NCBI GenBank assembly: GCA_018065375.1
Contig: JAGHTJ010000166.1
Coordinates: forward strand, 1 to 9,080
Source of the DNA: Candidatus Equinaster intestinalis
GTDB taxonomy: Bacteria > Bacillota_A > Clostridia > Oscillospirales > Acutalibacteraceae
Reading direction: 5' to 3'
DNA length: 9,080 nt
A program made the translations under genes and the position numbers. The notes beneath the pieces were generated by a model. The model searched no databases. It was not told the origin of the DNA and saw nothing but the letters and a program-made list of their open reading frames with translations. Below are positions 1 through 5,479 of the stretch, piece after piece (the stretch's first letter is position 1; each line of letters begins with the position of its first letter).

Positions 1-1339
1 CGTATGGGATAAAGAATGGTATGTTGCAAAAGGAAATGTTTCCTTAAGTGATGTAACCGTTAAAGGCAATGTAAACCTCATTCTTGAAAATGAATGCAGG
101 CTCGAAATAGGCAAAGGCATCAGGGTTGATAAAGGCAACAGTATTACGATTTATGCACGTTCATTGGATAACACAAATGATACTGTAGGCAATTTGGTAA
201 TTTCGGGAGGACGCTCTTCTTCCTGTGCCGGTATCGGAGGATACAGAAATTCCGATTGCGGTACAATAACAATCAACGGCGGCGACCTGATGGTTAAAGG
301 CGGTTATACCTGCGCGGGTATCGGCGGCGGCGAAAATGCAGATGCCGGTACGGTAATAATCAACGGTGGTGAAATTGATGCCTTCGGCGGCACCAGAGCG
401 GCGGGCATCGGAACCGGTGCAAACGGTACAGGCGGTTCGGTAACAATAAACGGCGGTACGCTGAATGTTAAAAGCGATGAAGCTTACGGTGCAGGTATCG
501 GCAGCGGTGACAGCGGCAGCATTGATATAATCACAATAAACGATGGTAATATATCTGCAAACGGCGGTGATGCCGGTGCGGGTATCGGAAGCGGTTACGG
601 CGGAAATGCAGAATCAATCGTAATAAACGGCGGTACAATAGACGCAATTTCCACAATGTTTGCGGCCGGTATAGGTGCAGGCGATAACGGAAGCGTAAAT
701 TCGATAGAAATAAACGGCGGCGATGTAACTGCAACATCGGGTGAATCGGGCGTAGGTATCGGCGCCAACCGTTACAGCATTCATTGCGGCAAAATAGCAA
801 TAAACAACGGCGTAGTAAAAGCAACCGGCGGCGAGCGTTCCATAGGTGCCGGAAATGAAGGATTTACCGGATACAGTAAAGATATAACATTGGGAACGGG
901 TATGTTGGTATACGAATTAGCAGAGGACGGTACCCCTGTTCGTAAACTTGACCTCCCCAATCCTATTGATACATTTGTGGATATAAACAGCGTTCTTATT
1001 CAAAAAGACGCCATCAACTGGGAAATGTATTCCGGCCACAAGCATAAAGGAGTTCTCCACCTTGGAGTTGCGCCTACTAAAAACAATGCCGGCTATAAGG
1101 ATTATTACGAATGCTTCTGCGGTAAATTCTTCGAAGATGCAGATTGCAAGAAAGAAATTACCGACCTCAAAAAGTGGAAAGCAGAGGGCGAAGACGGTTA
1201 CATCGCAAAGCTTGGCGAAGAACCGAAATCTCCGAAAACCGAAGATGCGGGCAATATGACTCTTTTGATTCTTTTGCTCATTATATCCTCAATCGGTATC
1301 ACTGCTTTCGCCAAATTCGGCAAAAAGGAAAAATTGTAA
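1..1339 (+). CDS. Repeat-rich surface protein with C-terminal membrane anchor (5'-truncated by window edge)
   Basis: The reading frame is open from base 2 with no start near the edge, so only the C-terminal 445 or so residues are present; the TTG at 164 is not a credible start. The N-terminal part (2-220) has alternating beta-strand-like segments and a GNSITIYA motif. It resembles gut Firmicutes surface proteins that read 'GNSLTIYGQS' before AGIGG repeats. Bases 224-904 carry eight imperfect repeats with an AGIG core and an ITINGG strand, probably a beta-solenoid. A Cys-containing module follows (about 1040-1200: ECFCGKFF, then EITDLKKW), common in clostridial cell-surface proteins. The C-terminus has SPKTEDAGN at 1229-1255, a hydrophobic segment and a lysine-rich tail (KFGKKEKL). 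This is the layout of a sortase signal, but Glu replaces the expected Gly. A role in adhesion or glycan binding is inference; no enzymatic motif is visible. Confidence 0.85.
   Translation, partial: VWDKEWYVAKGNVSLSDVTVKGNVNLILENECRLEIGKGIRVDKGNSITIYARSLDNTNDTVGNLVISGGRSSSCAGIGGYRNSDCGTITINGGDLMVKGGYTCAGIGGGENADAGTVIINGGEIDAFGGTRAAGIGTGANGTGGSVTINGGTLNVKSDEAYGAGIGSGDSGSIDIITINDGNISANGGDAGAGIGSGYGGNAESIVINGGTIDAISTMFAAGIGAGDNGSVNSIEINGGDVTATSGESGVGIGANRYSIHCGKIAINNGVVKATGGERSIGAGNEGFTGYSKDITLGTGMLVYELAEDGTPVRKLDLPNPIDTFVDINSVLIQKDAINWEMYSGHKHKGVLHLGVAPTKNNAGYKDYYECFCGKFFEDADCKKEITDLKKWKAEGEDGYIAKLGEEPKSPKTEDAGNMTLLILLLIISSIGITAFAKFGKKEKL
224..904 (+). repeat. Eight tandem imperfect 87/90-bp coding repeats (29-30 residues each)
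   Basis: Repeat units begin at 224, 311, 398, 488, 575, 662, 749 and 839, which gives spacings of 87, 87, 90, 87, 87, 87 and 90 bp. Each starts with a small residue followed by (A/V/I)-GIG or a variant. A Gly/Asn/Asp-rich loop, an (I/V)xINGG strand and a VxATGG-like strand come next. The last copy is degenerate (SIGAG) and lacks the INGG half. DNA identity between units is moderate while spacing is strict, so the period is held at the protein level. This fits a beta-solenoid with one 29-residue unit per coil or pair of coils. Confidence 0.85.
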
Positions 1340-1356
1340 AGTAAATATCAGCAACC

Positions 1357-1398
1357 AGAAAACCCGCTAAAGAGTGTTTCCTCTTTAGCGGGTTTTCT
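1357..1398 (+). terminator. Rho-independent terminator after the surface protein gene, possibly bidirectional
   Basis: A perfect 18-bp inverted repeat (1357-1374 with 1381-1398) encloses a 6-nt loop, TGTTTC. It starts 18 nt after the stop codon. The right arm ends in GGGTTTTCT, and on the opposite strand the outgoing arm also ends in GGTTTTCT. The hairpin could therefore also back up termination of the leftward operon. Confidence 0.9.
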
Positions 1399-1417
1399 GT
1401 GTGATTTATTACATTGC

Positions 1418-1456
1418 GAAAACGCGGGTTGTCGAGGGCGCCAACCCCTACGGTGC
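1418..1456. repeat. Possible fragment of a dispersed intergenic repeat
   Basis: This noncoding stretch contains GTCGAGGGCGCC followed by AACCCCTACGG. It is markedly more GC-rich than the flanking AT-rich spacer. A GGGTTG/CAACCC inverted repeat (1426-1431 with 1442-1447) encloses a GGCGCC palindrome. From memory, very similar 'cgtaggggtcggcgccctcgac' strings recur between genes in many gut Clostridia. Only one copy is in this window, so repeat status rests on recall and not on what is seen here. Confidence 0.4.
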
Positions 1457-1475
1457 ATCAGTATTATTTGCGTAT

Positions 1476-1502
1476 AAAAACAGGAGGGTATTTGAACCCT
1501 CC
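1476..1502 (-). terminator. Rho-independent terminator of the leftward operon
   Basis: Read on the minus strand, a 7-bp stem GGAGGGT/ACCCTCC (1496-1502 with 1483-1489) encloses a 6-nt loop. It is followed by TGTTTTTATA, a typical U-tract. It sits 11 nt after the stop codon of the 60-residue membrane peptide gene. Confidence 0.85.
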
Positions 1503-1512
1503 CACATCATTT

Positions 1513-1695
1513 TTATTTAAACATCGTATGAATTCCGTCCATAAAGTCGCCTACGGCTTTGAGGGCTTTGCCCGAGCCTTTGGCGAGGCTATGGTTATTG
1601 TCCATTACAATTTTGCCGGTGGTGATAGCGGCAGCGGCTACTATCATTCCTGCGGCGGCTCCCTTTACAAAGGTTGATACCGTTCCTTTTTCCAT
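1513..1695 (-). CDS. Small single-pass membrane protein (60 aa), function unknown
   Basis: This is a 60-residue protein with a short N-terminus and one hydrophobic, Ala/Gly-rich segment (about residues 10-31, with KGAAAGMIVAAAAITTGKIV). The soluble tail carries several lysines and ends in DFMDGIHTMFK. The pattern recalls short YtxH-like or other clostridial membrane peptides, but no family is assigned with confidence. The start is well supported: a perfect AAAAAAGGAGGT lies 8 nt before ATG. It is the last gene of the leftward operon, 50 nt after asnB, and is followed at once by a terminator. Its ribosome binding site lies in the 3' arm of a 13-bp hairpin, so translation may depend on asnB translation. 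The plus-strand frame across the same bases is an antisense shadow. Confidence 0.75.
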   Translation of the reverse strand: MEKGTVSTFVKGAAAGMIVAAAAITTGKIVMDNNHSLAKGSGKALKAVGDFMDGIHTMFK

Positions 1696-1702
1696 AAAAT
1701 TT

Positions 1703-1739
1703 AACCTCCTTTTTTAGTATTATTCCAAAAAAGGAGGTT
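1703..1739 (-). promoter_or_regulatory. 13-bp hairpin sequestering the Shine-Dalgarno of the 60-aa gene
   Basis: Minus-strand order is: asnB stop at 1746, a 13-nt anti-SD arm (AACCTCCTTTTTT, 1739-1727), an 11-nt loop, then the SD arm (AAAAAAGGAGGTT, 1715-1703) and ATG at 1695. The arms are perfectly complementary. In the plus direction the same hairpin is followed by TTTTTATTTT and would act as an intrinsic terminator for antisense transcription. Either role, or both, is possible. Confidence 0.65.
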
Positions 1740-1745
1740 TTTATT

Positions 1746-3575
1746 TTAAAAATATTGTCTATACCAGGTAAGGAAGGTGAAAACCGTCCAGATTTTGCGG
1801 CTTACGTCCTCTTTTCCGCTTTTATGGCGGTTGAGCAGGGCTATAAGTTTTTCGGTATTAAAGAATTTTGCGGCATTTTCGCTTTCAAATTCCGCTTTTA
1901 CCGTATTATAATACTTTTCCTCTTTAAGCCATACTCTAATCGGTACCGGGAAACCGAGTTTATCCTTTTCGGCGGTAATGGGCGGCAGGGTCTTCTTTGC
2001 CGCCTGACGGAGAGCCAGCTTTGTGGAAACGGTATTTACCCTGCAATTAAGCGGGATTTTTTCGGCAAGCTCCATAACCTTTTTATCGAGGAACGGAACT
2101 CGAAGCTCGAGTGAATTTGCCATACTCGTTTTATCGGCTTTAAGAAGTATATCACCCATAAGCCACATATTTATATCGAGGTACTGCATTTTGGTAATGG
2201 TGTCCTTATCCTTTACCTCGTCATAAAACTTTTTACAAAGAATCTGCGGCGCAACGCCGTTATCGCGGAGCAAAATCTTTTTTCTTTCTTCGGGTGAAAA
2301 GATATTGGCGTTACCGATAAACCTCTCTTCTATCGTTTTACCGCGGCGGATAAGATAATTTACACCGTGCTTTTTAGGTATATGAAGCGCCTCAAGTGTA
2401 CGGCTTATACCCTTACGAATGAAAAAGGGCAAGCGGTCGTAAGCCGTAACGGTTATCGGCTCCTGATAAATTCTGTAGCCGCCGAAAAGCTCATCGGCTC
2501 CCTCTCCCGACATAACAACCTTTACGTGTTCTGCCGCCAGCTTTGATACAAAATAAAGAGCTATTGCGGCAGGGTCTGCAAGGGGTTCGTCCATCTGATA
2601 CTGAAGCTTCGGGAAGCTTTCCCAATACTCCTCGGGAGTTATAACCTTACTTATATTTTCCACCTTTATTGTTTCGGCAAATTTTTTCGCATATTCGATT
2701 TCGTTATAACGGTTACCGTCCGGACTTGCAAAACCCACCGTAAAGGTTTTATCAACCTGCGCCGCCTCGGCAATATAGCTTGAATCTATGCCGCTCGAAA
2801 GGAATGAGCCTACCGGAACATCGGCTATTTTATGCGCCTTTACCGATTCTCTTATGGTTTCATCAATCTTATCGCTGTAATAGTCGATAGACGCCTCCTC
2901 CGGCTGAAAGTTCGGAGCAAAATAGCGGGTTTTCTCCATTACACCGTTTTTGTATGTGAAATAATGTGCGGGCGGAAGCTTATAAACTCCCTTAAAGAAG
3001 GTTTCCTCGGTAGGCGAATACTGGAATGAAAGATAATGGCAGAGCGCATCTTCGTTAAGCTCCTTTTTAAAGGAGGGGTGCTCCAAAAACGCCTTTATTT
3101 CACTGCCGAAAATAAAACTGCCGTTCATAAATGCATAATAAAGCGGCTTTATTCCGAACATATCGCGAGCACCGAAAAGTGAACCGTCCGCCTTATTGAA
3201 AATCATAAAGGCGAACATTCCGCGAAGCATTTGGGGAAGCTCTTCTCCGTATTCCTCGTAGCCGTGAAGCAAAACCTCGGTATCGGAATGACTTGTTTTA
3301 AACTTATGGCCTGCTTTAAGCAGTTTTTCACGCAGCTCAAGATGATTATATATTTCTCCGTTGAAAACAACTACCAGACTGCCGTCCTCATTAAACATCG
3401 GTTGATTACCGTCCGCAAGGTCGATAATGCTGAGTCGCCTGAAGCCGAAAGCTATATTGGGGTCAACATATTTACCGTCCGCATCGGGTCCGCGATGAAC
3501 TATCTTGTTCATCATTTTTTCGAGCACGGTGCCGTCATCATTTATTTGATTTGTAAAGCCTACAAATCCGCACAT
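1746..3575 (-). CDS. asnB: Asparagine synthetase B (glutamine-hydrolysing)
   Basis: AsnB makes asparagine from aspartate, ATP and glutamine in the cytoplasm (EC 6.3.5.4). The 609-residue length is typical of the Gram-positive AsnB class. After removal of Met1, Cys2 is the N-terminal nucleophile of the class II glutaminase domain (about residues 2-200). That domain shows HRGPD (27-31), RRLSIIDL (46-53), NGEIYN (72-77) and HSDTE (96-100). The synthetase domain has the ATP PP-loop SSGIDS (260-265), MDEPLADP (328-335) and SGEGADE (356-362). No catalytic residue appears missing. The start codon follows the Gx-protein stop by 6 nt, and its GGAG ribosome binding site lies inside that upstream gene, so the two are co-transcribed and probably translationally coupled. 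Placing an asparagine synthetase behind two redox or transport-type membrane genes is unusual. Confidence 0.96.
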   Translation of the reverse strand: MCGFVGFTNQINDDGTVLEKMMNKIVHRGPDADGKYVDPNIAFGFRRLSIIDLADGNQPMFNEDGSLVVVFNGEIYNHLELREKLLKAGHKFKTSHSDTEVLLHGYEEYGEELPQMLRGMFAFMIFNKADGSLFGARDMFGIKPLYYAFMNGSFIFGSEIKAFLEHPSFKKELNEDALCHYLSFQYSPTEETFFKGVYKLPPAHYFTYKNGVMEKTRYFAPNFQPEEASIDYYSDKIDETIRESVKAHKIADVPVGSFLSSGIDSSYIAEAAQVDKTFTVGFASPDGNRYNEIEYAKKFAETIKVENISKVITPEEYWESFPKLQYQMDEPLADPAAIALYFVSKLAAEHVKVVMSGEGADELFGGYRIYQEPITVTAYDRLPFFIRKGISRTLEALHIPKKHGVNYLIRRGKTIEERFIGNANIFSPEERKKILLRDNGVAPQILCKKFYDEVKDKDTITKMQYLDINMWLMGDILLKADKTSMANSLELRVPFLDKKVMELAEKIPLNCRVNTVSTKLALRQAAKKTLPPITAEKDKLGFPVPIRVWLKEEKYYNTVKAEFESENAAKFFNTEKLIALLNRHKSGKEDVSRKIWTVFTFLTWYRQYF

Positions 3576-3581
3576 TAAAAA

Positions 3582-4076
3582 TCACTCCAAAAGCATTTTA
3601 ATATTTTTATTTTTACAAAGCAGAGCGCACAAAACTCCTATGAGTGCGCCGCTGATACAGCCGAAAAGAAGAAGCACCGGAAGATAGGCGAGCATTGCCT
3701 TTCCGTAAAGGATAAGCGCCGCCGCAGTTTGCCCGGCATTATGGAAAATTCCTCCCGCTACGCTGACTAAAAAGGGAGAAACATTCAGTTTTCCTACCGC
3801 CAGCATTACGAAAAAGGAAAGAATAAATCCCGCAAAAGCATACATAAATGTTACGGGAGAGCCGAATGCCACGGCGGAAAGTATTACGCGGCAAACTCCC
3901 ACGGCAAAGGCATCAAGGCGTTTACCGTAAAAAAGCAGAACAACCGTTACCGCATTGGCAAGCCCGATTTTAACGCCCGGTGCCAAAAAAGAAAAATCGA
4001 GAAAGCTCTCTAAAAATGAGAGTATTACCGCAATGGCGGTGAGTACGCCGAGCATTGTAATCCTTTTAGCCTTCAT
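3582..4076 (-). CDS. Gx transporter family membrane protein (Hpre_diP_synt_I type; EetB-like)
   Basis: This is a 164-residue, very hydrophobic protein with about five membrane segments. Family landmarks are LESFLDF (22-28), the PGVKIGLAN loop (33-41), R63 in CRVILSAVAFG, and GGIFHNAGQ (108-116). These match the family often annotated 'heptaprenyl diphosphate synthase component I'. That name is probably a misnomer, since the protein looks like an ECF-S-like transporter or channel subunit and carries no prenyltransferase motif. The ATG overlaps the stop of the upstream NusG_II gene (ATGA), with GGTGGAG 8 nt before it. Such pairs occur in Rnf and extracellular-electron-transfer neighbourhoods, and I recall EetB of Listeria being of this type. 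The transported substrate is unknown; a role linked to flavin or quinone is inference. Confidence 0.85.
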   Translation of the reverse strand: MKAKRITMLGVLTAIAVILSFLESFLDFSFLAPGVKIGLANAVTVVLLFYGKRLDAFAVGVCRVILSAVAFGSPVTFMYAFAGFILSFFVMLAVGKLNVSPFLVSVAGGIFHNAGQTAAALILYGKAMLAYLPVLLLFGCISGALIGVLCALLCKNKNIKMLLE

Positions 4077-4390
4077 TTTCTTATCTCCACCAAAACCTTA
4101 TTCGGCAGGCAGGCTATCTGCTCGCCCGCTTTTGAAATTTTACCGGTTTTCACGCATATCTGATTGGGACACTCTGCATTTTTTACAAAAACTTCGCCGT
4201 TTTCAATAACCACGGTGTTTCGGGGCAGTTTCACGGTTTGATTTTCGTTTAAGGAATATATTTCGGTTTTGCCGTCTACCGTTACGGCGACCTTACTGCC
4301 CTCAGTTTTAGCAAGGGCTGAAAAGCCTACCCATACTGTAAGCAAACAAAGAATTACGGCAAAAATAATTATCTCTTTTTTCTTTACCAT
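4073..4390 (-). CDS. NusG domain II-type membrane-anchored protein (EetA-like)
   Basis: This 105-residue protein has a basic N-terminus and one membrane segment (about 6-26). A small extracytoplasmic domain follows with the NusG_II signature: VTVDGK, RNTVVIENGEVFV, then AECPNQICVKTGKI and IACLPNKVLVEI. Its cysteines are C74, C79 and C94; their conservation in this family suggests a disulfide or a metal/cofactor site (inference). It is not the transcription factor NusG. ATG at 4390 is preferred because GGTGG lies 5 nt before it. An in-frame GTG at 4399 would add three residues but has no ribosome binding site, although it lies close to the predicted transcription start. First gene of the leftward operon, it overlaps the Gx gene by 4 nt. 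The NusG_II/Gx order, with apbE divergent, suggests a membrane electron-transfer or flavinylation module. Confidence 0.82.
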   Translation of the reverse strand: MVKKKEIIIFAVILCLLTVWVGFSALAKTEGSKVAVTVDGKTEIYSLNENQTVKLPRNTVVIENGEVFVKNAECPNQICVKTGKISKAGEQIACLPNKVLVEIRK

Positions 4391-4406
4391 ATTATCCACC
4401 GATACT

Positions 4407-4435
4407 ATATTACCACAAATTTCATACCTTTACAA
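4407..4435 (-). promoter_or_regulatory. Promoter of the leftward NusG_II-Gx-asnB operon
   Basis: On the minus strand, TTGTAA (4435-4430) and TAATAT (4412-4407) are separated by 17 nt. The predicted start site is near 4400, leaving a leader of only about 10 nt before ATG 4390. The -35 hexamer overlaps that of the divergent apbE promoter by five bases. Confidence 0.6.
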
Positions 4436-4457
4436 GAAAATAAAAAAATGTTATAAT
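4429..4457 (+). promoter_or_regulatory. Promoter of apbE
   Basis: TTTACA (4429-4434), a 17-nt spacer and a perfect TATAAT (4452-4457) form a near-consensus sigma-A promoter. Seven bases past the -10 lies 4464, the A of the apbE ATG, so the transcript is predicted to be leaderless. Confidence 0.8.
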
Positions 4458-4463
4458 CTTTTT

Positions 4464-5414
4464 ATGAAAAAAATACTGATTTTGGCGGGTGTTTTATCGG
4501 TTATCCTTTCGGGATGCAACACCGCCGTAGAAAATTCCGCCACCGCTTTCCTTATGAACACGGTGGTAAATATAAAAGCAGATGCCCCTTACGATACCGT
4601 AAACGGCGCTTTGGAGCTTTGCCGCGGACTTGACAAAAAGCTTTCGCGCACCGATGAGGGCTCCGAAATTTACAAATTAAATGCGGCGGGCTCGGCGCAG
4701 GTTTCGGCAGATACCGCAGATTTAATAAAAAGCGCTCTTTCCTTTTGCGAGCTTACAAATGGCAGACTCGATATAACCGTAGGCAAGCTTTCGGATACCT
4801 GGAATTTTTCCTCTGCCACGGATATTCCCTCCCCCGAAAAAATAAACGAAGCCCTTAAAACGGTAAATTATAAAAACATTGAAGTTTCTGGCGAAAGCAT
4901 TAAAACAAACGGTTCTATGCTCGACCTCGGCGCTGTTGCAAAGGGGTATGCCTGCAACAAGGTAAAAGAATATTTTGAGCAAAACGGTATTAAAAATGCC
5001 GTGGCAAACCTCGGTGGAAATGTTCTCGTGATGGGTGAAGACGATTACACGGTAGGCATCAAAAATCCCTTCAAAACCGATGAAATATATGCAAAAATCA
5101 AGGTTAAAAACACAAGTGTTGTAACCTCGGGAACCTATGAAAGATACATCGAAAGCGGCGGCAAAAAATATCATCACATACTTGATACTTCCACCGGCTA
5201 CCCTGCTGATACCGATATTGTTTCGGTTTCGGTAATTTGCGGGGATTCGCTTAAAGCGGACGCCTATTCCACGATATGCCTGATTTACGGCAGTGAGGCC
5301 GCTCTCGAGCTTATAAATGCAACCGAAAATATCGAATGTATCATAATCACAAAGGACGGCGAAATTAAAATTTCTTCGGGAATTTTCTGTGAAGATGGTG
5401 TATACAGACTATAA
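4464..5414 (+). CDS. apbE: FAD:protein FMN transferase, lipoprotein ApbE
   Basis: ApbE transfers FMN from FAD onto Thr/Ser of extracytoplasmic flavoproteins (EC 2.7.1.180). The 316-residue product starts with a lipoprotein signal peptide, MKKILILAGVLSVILSGC, whose lipobox Cys is residue 18, so it should be anchored on the outer face of the membrane. Family motifs are FLMNTVVNI near the N-terminus, LDLGAVAKGYA (153-163), NLGGNV, SGTYERY (222-228), HHILDTSTGYPAD (237-249) and the metal-binding KADAYST (264-270; D266, T270). The frame stays open upstream to 4269, but that would overlap the divergent gene and bury the signal peptide, so ATG 4464 is chosen. No Shine-Dalgarno precedes it; the TATAAT box ends 6 nt before the start. 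No FMN-binding target protein is encoded here. It is divergent from the NusG_II/Gx operon. Confidence 0.95.
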   Translation: MKKILILAGVLSVILSGCNTAVENSATAFLMNTVVNIKADAPYDTVNGALELCRGLDKKLSRTDEGSEIYKLNAAGSAQVSADTADLIKSALSFCELTNGRLDITVGKLSDTWNFSSATDIPSPEKINEALKTVNYKNIEVSGESIKTNGSMLDLGAVAKGYACNKVKEYFEQNGIKNAVANLGGNVLVMGEDDYTVGIKNPFKTDEIYAKIKVKNTSVVTSGTYERYIESGGKKYHHILDTSTGYPADTDIVSVSVICGDSLKADAYSTICLIYGSEAALELINATENIECIIITKDGEIKISSGIFCEDGVYRL

Positions 5415-5419
5415 AACTC

Positions 5420-5448
5420 TTTATTTTTTACGAGATTTATAGTATAAT
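5420..5448 (+). promoter_or_regulatory. Probable secA promoter
   Basis: A perfect TATAAT lies at 5443-5448 with a weak TTTATT at the -35 position (5420-5425, 17-nt spacing). The predicted leader of about 25 nt carries GAGGT (5469-5473), 6 nt before the secA ATG. No convincing terminator separates apbE from secA, so read-through from apbE is also possible. Confidence 0.55.
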
Positions 5449-5479
5449 AAATAAGATAATTTGAATTTGAGGTAAAAAA

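Noticed and set aside
164..166. TTG as the start codon of the surface protein
   Set aside because: The frame is open for 54 codons upstream to the window edge with family-like sequence, and no ribosome binding site precedes the TTG.
531..824. Minus-strand Arg/Leu-rich reading frame across the surface repeats
   Set aside because: Its composition (runs of R, L and H) is the antisense image of Gly/Asn/Ile codons; it has no ribosome binding site.
224..904. CRISPR-like or noncoding tandem array
   Set aside because: The period is an exact multiple of three, DNA identity is moderate, and conservation follows the protein repeat. There are no identical repeats with unique spacers.
3582..4076. True heptaprenyl diphosphate synthase subunit
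   Set aside because: The product is a polytopic membrane protein without prenyltransferase motifs, and no component II gene is nearby.
4397..4399. GTG start for the NusG_II protein
   Set aside because: It has no Shine-Dalgarno, while ATG 4390 has GGTGG at good spacing. It stays possible only if the transcript is leaderless.
4269..4463. Extended N-terminus of ApbE
   Set aside because: It would overlap the divergent NusG_II gene, contain the promoter and place the lipoprotein signal in the middle of the protein.
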